DNA from: CAZAOA01 sp964486765 | Lineage (GTDB): Bacteria > Patescibacteriota > UBA1384 > XYA2-FULL-43-10 | Reading direction: 5' to 3' | Assembly: GCA_964486765.1 (NCBI GenBank) | Contig: CAZAOA010000002.1 | Span: 1-64,000 of the forward strand | Length of the DNA stretch: 64,000 bases | Program-made: the position numbers and the translations under genes | Shown here: positions 42,082-51,259 of the stretch, piece by piece | Numbering within the stretch: position 1 is the stretch's first letter | Layout of the letters: every line of letters starts with the position of its first letter | Notes under the pieces: model-generated | Database searches by the model: none | The model's input: the letters and a program-made list of their open reading frames with translations, nothing else | What the model was told of the DNA's origin: nothing

Positions 42082-43083
42082 TCAATACAATTTCAGTATG
42101 ATCATATCTTCTCGAAGTTCTGCAAGCCATCCATCAAAACTGTTCTCTATCTCACCGTTTCGCTCTTCCACAAAAATTATATGCCAGCCAAATGAAGTTC
42201 TAATAGGATCAGCAATCTCGCCGATTGTACCTGAAAACGCTGCTTCTTCAAACTCCGTCACCATTTCTCCTCTTGAAAATGGATCTAAATCACCACCGAG
42301 CTCATTGCTTCCCACATCTTCAGATTGCTCTTTTGCAGCATCTACAAAAGTTTTTCCTGCTACTATCTCAGCCTTTATTCCATCAATTTTTGCTTTGGCT
42401 TCAGCTGCTTGTTCGGCAGTTGCATCTTCTGCAACTCTAATCAAAATGTGTTTGACTTTCGCTCTTTGAATCAGTTCGTTATTAATCTTCTCTCTCAAAA
42501 GCTGTGTTGAGACAAGTTTTTCAAATTGTTTTAAGTTAAGCCCATATAACTCATCTAAAACTTTTTCCACTTCCTCTGAACCTCCATTTTCATTGACGAT
42601 CTTATCAATTGCCGCGGTCTTCTCCACAGCTGTTAAATCAATCTTATACTTGTTTACGGCATTTATGATAATCTCATTTTCAATCAACTGTTCTCTTATC
42701 TGCTCAACCAAAGCGACTTCATCAAGCTCACCCTGATCGGTTGCATTATAAAAATGAATCACATAATTCTTATTGTGTAAAAACTCTCCAACCGAAATTG
42801 TTCCTGAAGAAGTATAGATTGCAGGAAGTTGTAAAATCCTAGCGAATAAAGTTGTTACAGGATCTTCAGATTTTGCAGCATATACGCTAATTCCGAAAAC
42901 GAAGCTTAAAAACCCCATAATTATTATCAGGGCAACTAAAACAGACTTAAAAGCTTTTGGTTTTGCAAAATGATCTTTGTTTCCAATTACAGATTTTCCT
43001 GTATTTGCGATCTTTCTAGAATGTTCTTTTGCATCTACAACTTTCTTTGCACCTTCTTTTATTGAATCAATAATCTTTTTCAT
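42082..43083 (-). CDS. Membrane-anchored parvulin-type foldase (PpiC/SurA/PrsA-like)
   Basis: This 333-aa protein has a cytosolic start, one membrane helix (about 47-70), a SurA-like helical domain (about 90-210) and a PpiC domain (AKVKHILIRV ... LGGDLDPFSRGEM ... TSFGWHIIFVEER). It would assist folding of secreted proteins on the outer face of the membrane, like PrsA of Gram-positives, consistent with the LCP and secreted proteins nearby. Confidence 0.9.
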   Translation of the reverse strand: MKKIIDSIKEGAKKVVDAKEHSRKIANTGKSVIGNKDHFAKPKAFKSVLVALIIIMGFLSFVFGISVYAAKSEDPVTTLFARILQLPAIYTSSGTISVGEFLHNKNYVIHFYNATDQGELDEVALVEQIREQLIENEIIINAVNKYKIDLTAVEKTAAIDKIVNENGGSEEVEKVLDELYGLNLKQFEKLVSTQLLREKINNELIQRAKVKHILIRVAEDATAEQAAEAKAKIDGIKAEIVAGKTFVDAAKEQSEDVGSNELGGDLDPFSRGEMVTEFEEAAFSGTIGEIADPIRTSFGWHIIFVEERNGEIENSFDGWLAELREDMIILKLY

Positions 43084-43164
43084 ACAACTCCGCTAATTAA
43101 TATCTCTGTCTTTACTTTACCTATATTGTTCTCAATCTTCAAGCAAATAATATTAAGCTATCTT

Positions 43165-43725
43165 CTAACCCCACTTCGCACTTATGAGTATGGCCATCAT
43201 CACCAAAACTGAAAGATAAATGTAGTTTGAAAAATTCTTTATGTCATCTTTCCTAAGAACCCAGAAAGTGAAACCCGATATAACATATACCACTAAAGTA
43301 ATTATCAAGCTTCTATTTATCGGGCTAATTAGAAAGTAGCTCAAAAATAGAAATACTTCTAAAACAATCAAGCTAAATATAAATAGATACACATACTTGT
43401 TTTTTCCTAAAATGTCAGATTTCTGCTCAAGATATGTAAAAATATATACGAAAATCAGAAGAATCGCTATCATGACTACCCATAGGGGAAGGTTGAAACT
43501 GAACAAGAAACCATAGAGTGCATATGAGCATGAGAATGTTAAAAACGATACTAGATAAAGAATGAGAACTTCCATCCAAATTGCATAAATTGCAACTACT
43601 CCAAGGATCGATATCACAACACATATAAAAGTTATGCTATTTAGGAACCAAAAAGAAAAAATTGCCCACAGTGCCAAAACTGTTAGGATAATGCTTCTTA
43701 AAGTTTTATTTTTTAGAAAAGCCAA
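43165..43725 (-). CDS. Multi-pass membrane protein of unknown function
   Basis: This 186-aa protein is almost wholly hydrophobic, with six predicted helices and few charged residues apart from the start and the loop EQKSDILGKNKYV. It lies between the LCP and PpiC genes in the same direction, so an envelope role is likely but unspecified. Confidence 0.68.
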   Translation of the reverse strand: MAFLKNKTLRSIILTVLALWAIFSFWFLNSITFICVVISILGVVAIYAIWMEVLILYLVSFLTFSCSYALYGFLFSFNLPLWVVMIAILLIFVYIFTYLEQKSDILGKNKYVYLFIFSLIVLEVFLFLSYFLISPINRSLIITLVVYVISGFTFWVLRKDDIKNFSNYIYLSVLVMMAILISAKWG

Positions 43726-43819
43726 GCCTAAGACTCCACACTACCAAATTACTAATCTTACCAAAATACTAATACAATCTTTATTCGTACTTTAGTGTAA
43801 TTCGTACTTTCGTAGTTAC

Positions 43820-45199
43820 CTAAGGACTCTTTGAAAATCCTGTGTAGTCATCTCCAATTACAATCGAAATATCACAATCCTTATCGCCCCCGTCTTTCAC
43901 TATAACATCAGCATCTAGTCTTGCAACTAAAAACTTCAAGGTTATCTCTTTTTCGCCATTTGAATAGTCATAGATTACGGTTTTTTGGTAGTCCTGATCT
44001 GCATTGTCTATTTTTACAACATTGTAGTTATAGCTTGTAAGCACATCGGCTAGATTGAGAGCTTGGCCAGCGGTTGCCGAACCATTCAGAACTTCTATTT
44101 TAGCATTCTCCTCTTTCAAGTTTGGATCGGTAAATATTTCATGCGCTATCCTTTGAATCTGCTCCCAATTACCCGACTTTGGTTTCAAATAATACGGATT
44201 TGATGACGCAGTTATAAGCTCTCCATCCACGCCAGATGTTAGAACCTTTGAGACTGCTTTCGACGAATCAAGTTCGCCAGAAAGCTTGGCCAATGAAATC
44301 AGCTCAGAAGGAGTAAAATCTGTTCTGATGTGGTCACCAACTATATCTGCAAGCTCTAAAATCTTGGAAGGATTTGAAATGTAACCTAAATCGAGAATCT
44401 TATCTTTTACCGCTGCAATAACTATTTGCTGACGGCTTGCCCTATCAAAATCGGAACTGGTTTTTCTACTACGAGCGTATTTTAGAGCTGTTTCGCCATC
44501 AAGATGATGCTGACCTGCCTTTATGTAAAAAGGATCATAGCCAACCATATCTGTGTCTGGAAAGAATGGATCGTAGATATCTTTTTCCACATCGACATCA
44601 ATACCGTCAATGCTGTCAACTAGACGAGTAAAACCGTAAAAATCTACTATCATATAATAATGTATCGGAAGATCAAGAATGTTCGAAACTGCTTCTTTCA
44701 TATAGGCTGCTCCCCCGTCTTCATTGAGCCGCTCACCTACGCTGTAGACCTCATTAATCCTAGATCCTTGATTTGAATTTGGATGAGGTACATAGAGGTC
44801 TCTCGGAATTGAAAGCATAGCATAGGATTTATCGTTTGGGTCAATTGAAAGCACTATATTTGTATCGGTTAGAAGCCCACCAGGATGACCACTTCCTCCC
44901 CTACCCATAAGCAAAATATTGATTCTTCCATCGCCTTCGCCTCGTAAATCATATTCTTTTCCAGCTAACGATTTAAAAAATGGTGAGCCCGTAAGATTGC
45001 TTGTATCAAATATCCTGCTTCCGGAGGCCATAACAAAAGCAATATAGCTCACGCCAAATATCACCAGCAAACTTAGCACCATAAAAAAAACCTTCCACCC
45101 TTTCTTCATTCTAGATAGTGGTTTTTTTGGTTGGTCCTGTTCTTCCTTTGATTTTCGTAGAGATTTTAAAAACATGAATTCAAAACAAAATCTAGGCAT
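43820..45199 (-). CDS. LCP-family glycopolymer ligase with LytR C-terminal domain
   Basis: This 459-aa protein has a membrane helix (about 36-56), an LCP catalytic domain (INILLMGRGGSGHPGGLLTD, SIPRDLYV, FDRASRQQ with the catalytic Arg cluster) and a C-terminal LytR_C domain (IEVLNGSATAGQALNLADVL). LCP enzymes transfer undecaprenyl-linked polymers to peptidoglycan or surface proteins. With the GT genes of this window it completes a route to wall-anchored glycans. The start is uncertain (45199 or ATG at 45175). Confidence 0.92.
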   Translation of the reverse strand: MPRFCFEFMFLKSLRKSKEEQDQPKKPLSRMKKGWKVFFMVLSLLVIFGVSYIAFVMASGSRIFDTSNLTGSPFFKSLAGKEYDLRGEGDGRINILLMGRGGSGHPGGLLTDTNIVLSIDPNDKSYAMLSIPRDLYVPHPNSNQGSRINEVYSVGERLNEDGGAAYMKEAVSNILDLPIHYYMIVDFYGFTRLVDSIDGIDVDVEKDIYDPFFPDTDMVGYDPFYIKAGQHHLDGETALKYARSRKTSSDFDRASRQQIVIAAVKDKILDLGYISNPSKILELADIVGDHIRTDFTPSELISLAKLSGELDSSKAVSKVLTSGVDGELITASSNPYYLKPKSGNWEQIQRIAHEIFTDPNLKEENAKIEVLNGSATAGQALNLADVLTSYNYNVVKIDNADQDYQKTVIYDYSNGEKEITLKFLVARLDADVIVKDGGDKDCDISIVIGDDYTGFSKSP

Positions 45200-45240
45200 G
45201 ACTGCCTAAAACCATTTTACCATTTTTCGATATTTAACGT

Positions 45241-45642
45241 CTAGACATTTTTAGCCGTTATCTTCGGATCTTTTTTATACAATGGTAGAACCGCTTTTTC
45301 GAACTTATCCCCAATTTTAGTCTTTAGAGTTTTTTGAATATTTAAGTTATCTGAACTTTTTTCGTATCCAACAACTGGAATGTCTAAGCCGTAAGCAAGA
45401 AGATTTGCAGCTGAAATGCCAACTCGAAGTGCCGTATATGAACCGTATCCCATACAAACTACAACTCTTTTAAGTTTATCTTTTTGCACTTTGTTCGCAT
45501 TTAGAAGATCATCAATTTTTTTTATTAGAACTTCAGACTCATTGTGCTCTGATTTCCAACTTTCATTCCCTATGATTTTTGCCTGCAAATCATAGAGTCC
45601 AATTTCAACTATTTCGCTAGATGTATCTATACTGATTTGCAT
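45241..45642 (-). CDS. tsaB: TsaB-like t6A synthesis subunit, short form
   Basis: This 133-aa protein has the YeaZ/TsaB N-terminal half: ISIDTSSEIVEIGLY and VVVCMGYGSYTALRVGISAANLLAYG. E. coli TsaB is about 230 aa; the C-terminal half is missing. TsaB scaffolds TsaD in making threonylcarbamoyl-adenosine on tRNAs that read ANN codons. It overlaps tsaE by 16 bases, supporting the call, since the two products act in one complex. Confidence 0.85.
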   Translation of the reverse strand: MQISIDTSSEIVEIGLYDLQAKIIGNESWKSEHNESEVLIKKIDDLLNANKVQKDKLKRVVVCMGYGSYTALRVGISAANLLAYGLDIPVVGYEKSSDNLNIQKTLKTKIGDKFEKAVLPLYKKDPKITAKNV

Positions 45643-46064
45643 TTGAGCCCCTTAACACTAATTCCCTTTGTTTCATCATTTGATTTGAATTGAATTTTCA
45701 CAGTCCGATCTGGAAGAATTTCATCGATTTTATCAGCCCACTCCAAAACTACAATACCTTCATTTTTTTGAAACAATTCTAAAACTCCTATTCCTTCAGC
45801 ATCCTTTATTGATTGCATTCTATAGCAATCAATATGTGACAGTTTCCCTTTAAAATCTTCCAGATTGTACTGTTTCATCAACACAAATGTTGGACTGGTA
45901 ATGTGGTCTTCAACTTTTAGCGCCTTTGCCAAACCTTTGGTAAAAGTTGTTTTTCCCGTTCCCAAATCTCCAATCAATGCTAAGATACTGCCGTCCCCTA
46001 AACAACTAGCGATTTTTTTTGCAAATCCAAAGGTTTCTTTTTCACTTTTAGAAACAATTTCCAT
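45627..46064 (-). CDS. tsaE: TsaE ATPase of t6A synthesis
   Basis: This 145-aa protein has Walker A GDLGTGKTTFTKGLAKAL, TSPTFVLMKQY, SHIDCYRM and VVLEWADKI, all TsaE hallmarks. It drives turnover of the TsaB-TsaD-TsaE complex. Its first 67 bases overlap the upstream lamin-tail gene in another frame, an unusually long overlap, and no Shine-Dalgarno site is visible. Confidence 0.95.
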   Translation of the reverse strand: MEIVSKSEKETFGFAKKIASCLGDGSILALIGDLGTGKTTFTKGLAKALKVEDHITSPTFVLMKQYNLEDFKGKLSHIDCYRMQSIKDAEGIGVLELFQKNEGIVVLEWADKIDEILPDRTVKIQFKSNDETKGISVKGLKCKSV

Positions 46065-47704
46065 AATATTGTCATTAAAAATATTGCAATCGATATTATT
46101 AAGTTGTTTTCCAAGTCCGACCCTGCTTTGGGTAATGTGGCCGAGTTCAATATTATAACACCATCTTGATCAAACGGCAACAACCTGTAAGTATCCTTAT
46201 ACTGAGATACAATACCAACAATTCTTACCCTATCTCCTTTTCTCATCTTAGGTTTTTTAATACCAGTCTGTTTCCTGATATATACTTTTATCTCTTTGCT
46301 ACCACTTATCCAAAAAGTACTTCCTGAAGTCTTTGTTACCGTGCCCTCAACTTCGATAACTTCTCCTTCATTTTCTTCGTTGCAATCATCCGTACTCGCT
46401 TTGATCGGAGAAATTGGATCAATATGTGAAGTAATCACTATATCAAGCACACTGTCAGTTTTCAATCGTTTCTCGTTGTAGTATTCGGATAACTCTCCCA
46501 TAACTTCTACTACATCTCCTGCCTCAAGACTTGGAAATCGCTTGTAGTATGAATAAATCTGAATCCCGCAGCCATCTTTTTGTATATAGAACTGACTTTT
46601 TGACAAAACTCCGGGCACAACAGTAACTACACCCTCAATTTTAACTTCTTCACCATTCTCTATCTTTCTCGCACTGCAAATGCTGATTACATCAAGTGGT
46701 AGATTCAAAGATAGCGAGTTTTCATTTTCTGCTGTAAATACATTTTTCTCCATCGGAGTCAAAGACGATGTCCACTTCCAACCGTCATCGAATTTAGAAT
46801 AGCTTTGACCCTTAATAGCTTTATCGTATATTATCGTATTTTTAACCTGACAGCTTGGGTCAACAAGTTTGACCTCGTCCCCTGAATCATTCAGAGCAAT
46901 ACCAGACTTGTGCTTATATATTACTAAGTAGCCACCGGCAATAATTTCCAAGTCCTCTAGTATTACATATGGCGAACTACCACCATCTATGTCATCTAAG
47001 ATCCAATCAAATAAATCAATATTCTCTAAACCCGTATTGATCAATTCAATGTATTCATTTTCTGACCCATTGCTAGGTTTCGCAACCACCTCATTTATTA
47101 TGATGTCACTTGAATATATTTTTTGTATATAACCAATCTGGGGTGATGGAATTGCTTGATCTATGAAATCAAGACTGCTATTATCGGTATCAATATTGGA
47201 ATCTTTTCTTTCAATAGAGTGACCGGTTCTAACTCCAAAATGAGCTTTGGGATTTATATTATTTCTATTGCAATATTTATTACCTTCCCAAACTACCTGA
47301 TCAAGTAAAGTATCATTGTCATCATACAAAGATACAAAGTCACCGCCATTTGAAAAACTAATGTTCATGTCTTCTAGATTAGGATCAAATCCATATAGTG
47401 CCTCAAACCCAACACTATCCTTTGCAATAACAAAATATTTGCCTGGTTCAATCAGAGCTCCTGCTGGAAATATAAATGTTGATTTTTCGTTAGAACTTAG
47501 TGTATATCCTTCTAAATCAATATCAAACAACGAAGTGTTATAAAGCTCCACCCACTCTTCCTTGCTATCTGTCCCTATCGTGTCATAGTAAACTTCATTG
47601 ATTACAATCGTTGATAATGGTGTAGCTTCAACTTTTTTTGCACCAAAAAAAACTATTGCAAGCAATGCTAGAACCAATATTACAAAACCCCTCATATTAG
47701 ACAT
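45998..47704 (-). CDS. Surface protein with lamin-tail and OB-fold domains
   Basis: This 568-aa protein has a signal peptide (about 1-27), a first lamin-tail domain (IVINEVYYDTIGTDSKEEWVE, YTLSS...), a second at about 200-300 (IIINEVVAKPSNGSENEYIE), then two OB-type modules (GVVTVVPGVL...; GTVTKTSGSTFWISG) and a C-terminal membrane helix (about 540-560) with a basic tail. The order fits proteins that bind or process extracellular DNA, so a role with ComEC in DNA uptake is possible (inference). Confidence 0.87.
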   Translation of the reverse strand: MSNMRGFVILVLALLAIVFFGAKKVEATPLSTIVINEVYYDTIGTDSKEEWVELYNTSLFDIDLEGYTLSSNEKSTFIFPAGALIEPGKYFVIAKDSVGFEALYGFDPNLEDMNISFSNGGDFVSLYDDNDTLLDQVVWEGNKYCNRNNINPKAHFGVRTGHSIERKDSNIDTDNSSLDFIDQAIPSPQIGYIQKIYSSDIIINEVVAKPSNGSENEYIELINTGLENIDLFDWILDDIDGGSSPYVILEDLEIIAGGYLVIYKHKSGIALNDSGDEVKLVDPSCQVKNTIIYDKAIKGQSYSKFDDGWKWTSSLTPMEKNVFTAENENSLSLNLPLDVISICSARKIENGEEVKIEGVVTVVPGVLSKSQFYIQKDGCGIQIYSYYKRFPSLEAGDVVEVMGELSEYYNEKRLKTDSVLDIVITSHIDPISPIKASTDDCNEENEGEVIEVEGTVTKTSGSTFWISGSKEIKVYIRKQTGIKKPKMRKGDRVRIVGIVSQYKDTYRLLPFDQDGVIILNSATLPKAGSDLENNLIISIAIFLMTILWKLFLKVKKKPLDLQKKSLVV

Positions 47705-47717
47705 TATATTTTAGTAT

Positions 47718-48638
47718 CTATATTTCAGTCTCTTCATTTTCATGAATCTCTACACTTTTTTCATTACTAGATTCCTCTTTCTCAACTTTATCAATACTTT
47801 CTTTTTTCTCTTCTTTTGGCTGAGTCTCAAAGCTACTGGAGTCCTTATTCACATCTTCCATCTTCTCTTTATTGATTCCCCCCATCACCTTCTCTTCAGT
47901 TTTATCTTTTGCATCTTTTGAAATCATTTTTTCGGTTTGTTCATCTTTGTCAGGTTCTTTGAGAACTTCTTTTGTGCTTTTTCTGGCTTTGTTGAAAGTA
48001 TCTTTTCCTAAGAGTCGTATGTCATCTTCGTGTTTTAGGTTTTTTTCAAGTTCTGCCTTATCAATCTTTCCTGACTCTCGTCTTACAACCGAACCGGTAC
48101 TGTCCCTTGTCACATCATCGATTTGAGCTTGGTGTAAATCTGCAATCATCTTTGAAACCCTGTATGGATTAGGGATAGCATTGAAAACGAAGTTCTCATT
48201 CTCCGCGGCTGTTTGAACATGAATATCCCCATAATGGAGCATTGTGGGGAATGCGCCCTTAACACTTGCCTTAACATCTTGGACTTGGTAGAGATGAAGT
48301 TCAGATATTTTTCTTTTAAACATTCCACTCTGTTCGACATCTACAATTCTTTCATTGGTTACTATATATACATCCAAATAATAATCAATAAAGCCATATA
48401 GTATTAACGAAAGAATAAATAAAAAATACAATGTACCGATAATAATTGATAGGTTTCCTACAGCCCCCTCAAAAATGATAGGATTAGTGAAATAAACTGC
48501 GGCAAAGATTACAAACGGGATCGCCATCACCAAAGCAATGAAGACAAAAACTGCATATGTGAACCAATGTCTTCTTAAAAGAAGAAATATTTTTTCGTCT
48601 GAACTTTGAGATGGAAAATACTTTCCCTTTATAGGCAT
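47718..48638 (-). CDS. Membrane protein with bacterial PH domain and acidic/basic tail
   Basis: This 306-aa protein has two membrane helices (about 29-52 and 60-85), then a YdbS/bPH2-type PH domain (IVTNERIVDVEQSGMFKRKISELHLYQVQDV). A long low-complexity C-terminal tail of alternating Lys and Glu (about 190-306: KEEKKESIDKVEKEESS) follows. The tail is unusual for the family and may bind nucleic acid or other proteins. Confidence 0.85.
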   Translation of the reverse strand: MPIKGKYFPSQSSDEKIFLLLRRHWFTYAVFVFIALVMAIPFVIFAAVYFTNPIIFEGAVGNLSIIIGTLYFLFILSLILYGFIDYYLDVYIVTNERIVDVEQSGMFKRKISELHLYQVQDVKASVKGAFPTMLHYGDIHVQTAAENENFVFNAIPNPYRVSKMIADLHQAQIDDVTRDSTGSVVRRESGKIDKAELEKNLKHEDDIRLLGKDTFNKARKSTKEVLKEPDKDEQTEKMISKDAKDKTEEKVMGGINKEKMEDVNKDSSSFETQPKEEKKESIDKVEKEESSNEKSVEIHENEETEI

Positions 48639-48644
48639 ATATTC

Positions 48645-48854
48645 CTAAAGATTAAAATCAACAGGCCAACTTCTAAACATTATAAATGTAATACTGACCC
48701 CTATGGCAAGCAGAGCGATAATTATGTATATAATTATCGCAGGTTTTGTTAAATCACCTATATAGCCAAAACGCCAAAGGTGATAAATGCCAAAAAAAGA
48801 GTAAACTCCAAATGCGATAAGGGCTATTATGTACACTATTAATAGATATATCAT
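48645..48854 (-). CDS. Small membrane protein
   Basis: This 69-aa protein has two hydrophobic helices (about 1-20 and 38-60) separated by GIYHLWRFGYIGDLTKPA. It sits six bases upstream of the PH-domain gene on the same strand, so probably co-expressed. Function unknown. Confidence 0.72.
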   Translation of the reverse strand: MIYLLIVYIIALIAFGVYSFFGIYHLWRFGYIGDLTKPAIIIYIIIALLAIGVSITFIMFRSWPVDFNL

Positions 48855-48900
48855 AGTTTTTCCTTAGTACTATTATATCCAATTGATCCGTTAAGTTCAA

Positions 48901-49485
48901 TCACTCTAAAATTCCCTCTTCAGAAGAATAGACGCATCCACAATACAAGGGAATACACATTTTGTGGCTTCTAGCGTAGTTTCGACCACTCCAGTAGCCT
49001 TTTCTAAAATCTTTATAGTAGAATCTGACGTTGTTTTCTCGTTCGAGCTCTAAGCCAATGTTCCAGATCTCATCGTGATCCTTATATGGAGTAACTAAAA
49101 GAGATGTCGTGATTATTTTGATGCTATTTTCTAAAGCATAACTCACCAACTGAGTTAGAATCAACGAATAACACTTTTGGCACCTTTTAGTTCTCCAACG
49201 CTTTTTATCCCCTATATACTTGATAGAATTTTTATCTTGCATCGGAAGAATTGGTTTAAAAAATTCCTGAACATTGTATTCAGGGACTATCAACTCCACA
49301 TTGTTTTCTTTGCAGTAGCTCTCAACATCTTTTAACCGTCTTAAGTACTCTGCTTTGCCATGTGTTTGAGGATTATAAAAAATTGCAACCACATCATAAT
49401 TTTCTGCGCTTAAAACTTTATGAAGGTAGCTAAAACATGCTGCACAACATATATGAACTAGGATTTTATCGTTTTCATTTGCCAA
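48901..49485 (-). CDS. queH: Epoxyqueuosine reductase QueH-like protein
   Basis: This protein of about 194 aa has the QueH cysteine set: VHICCAACFSYL, RCQKCYSL and CGCVYSSEE, plus Arg/Lys-rich core motifs. QueH reduces epoxyqueuosine to queuosine in tRNA using an iron-sulfur site. There is no ATG in frame; TTG at 49483-49485 avoids overlap with ruvB, while a TTG at 49524 would overlap it by 29 bases. The gene follows ruvB directly. Confidence 0.87.
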   Translation of the reverse strand: MANENDKILVHICCAACFSYLHKVLSAENYDVVAIFYNPQTHGKAEYLRRLKDVESYCKENNVELIVPEYNVQEFFKPILPMQDKNSIKYIGDKKRWRTKRCQKCYSLILTQLVSYALENSIKIITTSLLVTPYKDHDEIWNIGLELERENNVRFYYKDFRKGYWSGRNYARSHKMCIPLYCGCVYSSEEGILE

Positions 49486-49495
49486 AACTATTATA

Positions 49496-50512
49496 TTAAT
49501 TTGTTTTGATCTTTTGCTTTGCAATATTTAAGTGGTCAAAACCTCGATCAGTAATTATTCTACCTCTATTAGTCCTGTCAATAAAACCAAGTTGCAGAAG
49601 ATACGGCTCGATCACGTCTTCTATAGTGTCTCTATCTTCCGAGATGGCAGCCGAAAGAGTTCCTAATCCAACCGGTCCACCAGCAAACTTTATGGCTATT
49701 GTTTCAAGATATTCTCTATCATTTTTATCTAAGCCCAGATCGTCTATGTCAAGATTCTTAAGGGCTTTTTTGGCGATCTTTTCTGTAATTTCCCCCGAAT
49801 GTTTCACTTCAGCAAAATCTCGAACGCGCTTTAAAAGTCTGTTAGCGATCCTCGGAGTTTTTCTAGATCGCTTTGCAATCTCCAAAAGCCCTGCTTCATC
49901 CATTTTAATTTTTAATATATCGGCTGCTCGTTTAACAATTTCTGAGAGCTCATCATGATCATAGAAGTCCAAACGCAGAGCTACACCGAATCTGTCCCGC
50001 AGAGGAGAGGAAAGTGTTCCCATCTTGGTGGTCGCACCCACCAAAGTGAACTTTGGAACATCGAGTCGCATAGTTCTGGCGCTTGGACCTTTTCCTAAAA
50101 TCAGATCAATCGCAAAATCCTCCATTGCAGGATAAAGAACTTCTTCGATGTTTCTGTTAAGTCGGTGAATTTCATCAATAAAAAGTATATCGCCTTCTTC
50201 TAAATTTGTAAGAATTGACGCCAAGTCTCCAGCACGTTCTATTGCTGGACCTGAAGTTACGCGAATGTTGGAATTCATTTCATGCGCAACGATATGGGCA
50301 AGTGTGGTTTTTCCCAAACCTGGAGGGCCGTACAAAATTAGATGCTCTATCGGCTCACCTCGTTTTTTTGCCGCTTCTATACAAATTGAAAGATTATCCT
50401 TAGTATTATTCTGTCCAACATACTGATTAAGTTGTTTGGGTCGAAGACTCACCAAAAACTTATCATCCTCACCAATTGACTCATTTATCTTGTCTTCGTT
50501 TGATTCAATCAT
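49496..50512 (-). CDS. ruvB: Holliday junction helicase RuvB
   Basis: This 338-aa AAA+ motor has [17 protein letters not shown] (Walker A), [10 protein letters not shown] (Walker B), [18 protein letters not shown] (sensor) and the C-terminal winged helix [11 protein letters not shown]. It drives branch migration with RuvA. ruvA follows the same direction upstream but separated by 167 bp, and ruvC is 9 kb away, so the three are not one operon. Confidence 0.98.
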   Translation of the reverse strand: MIESNEDKINESIGEDDKFLVSLRPKQLNQYVGQNNTKDNLSICIEAAKKRGEPIEHLILYGPPGLGKTTLAHIVAHEMNSNIRVTSGPAIERAGDLASILTNLEEGDILFIDEIHRLNRNIEEVLYPAMEDFAIDLILGKGPSARTMRLDVPKFTLVGATTKMGTLSSPLRDRFGVALRLDFYDHDELSEIVKRAADILKIKMDEAGLLEIAKRSRKTPRIANRLLKRVRDFAEVKHSGEITEKIAKKALKNLDIDDLGLDKNDREYLETIAIKFAGGPVGLGTLSAAISEDRDTIEDVIEPYLLQLGFIDRTNRGRIITDRGFDHLNIAKQKIKTN

Positions 50513-50679
50513 TATTTAAAGTATTAAATATACAGCCCCTAAGGGGCCCCTTCGGGGTATTAAGTATACAGTATCATATTTGATAACTCACACCTAATAA
50601 AAAACTCCGAACTATCGAAGCATACTTGCCTTCACAATAAACTATTCGTACTTTCGTCCCAATTAGTATATTGGTAGTG

Positions 50680-51249
50680 TTATTTTATATTTTTTAGTAG
50701 CCACCTGATCTTATCTTGCGTATCTGTTATCTTTTCTGGGATTTTTGGAATAAATCTTACAATATCTTGCTTGTTATAATTAAGCGAAATCAAAGCGTCG
50801 ATCAAATCTTCTGCATCATTTGAGCTTGAAATTACATCGTCGGCTTCAAGCCCAGTAATCTTTGATTTTAGATCTAGAATAATTTTGGATGCCACTTTTT
50901 TTCCAATTCCAGGAATTGCGGTAAAAAATGTAACATCTTCATTCGAAATAGCATTTATAACATTTTTATATGAACTTACCGACATTATATTCATCCCAGC
51001 TTTTGGGCCGACACCGTTTACGGAGATTAGTTTTTCAAAAAGCTCTAACTCCATCAATTCTAAAAAACCGTATAAATCGTGTCTATCTTCTTTTATATTT
51101 TCAAATATGTAGAGCTTGGTTGTTTTTCCTTTTTCAAAATGCCCCTTTTGCCCTAAGGGTATAAATACTTTATAACCAACATCTTTCACATCAATATAGA
51201 TATGATCAAGTCTTATCTCTTCAATTTTGCCGCTCAAATGACCAAGCAT
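50680..51249 (-). CDS. ruvA: Holliday junction DNA-binding protein RuvA
   Basis: This 189-aa protein has an N-terminal OB-fold (MLGHLSGKIEEIRLDHIYID), helix-hairpin-helix pairs (LISVNGVGPKAGMNIM; TAIPGIGKKVASKIILDL) and a C-terminal domain (DALISLNYNKQDI) that contacts RuvB. Its start follows 10 bases after the PMM/PGM gene stop, so the two are probably co-transcribed. Confidence 0.97.
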   Translation of the reverse strand: MLGHLSGKIEEIRLDHIYIDVKDVGYKVFIPLGQKGHFEKGKTTKLYIFENIKEDRHDLYGFLELMELELFEKLISVNGVGPKAGMNIMSVSSYKNVINAISNEDVTFFTAIPGIGKKVASKIILDLKSKITGLEADDVISSSNDAEDLIDALISLNYNKQDIVRFIPKIPEKITDTQDKIRWLLKNIK

Positions 51250-51259
51250 AATATTTTCG

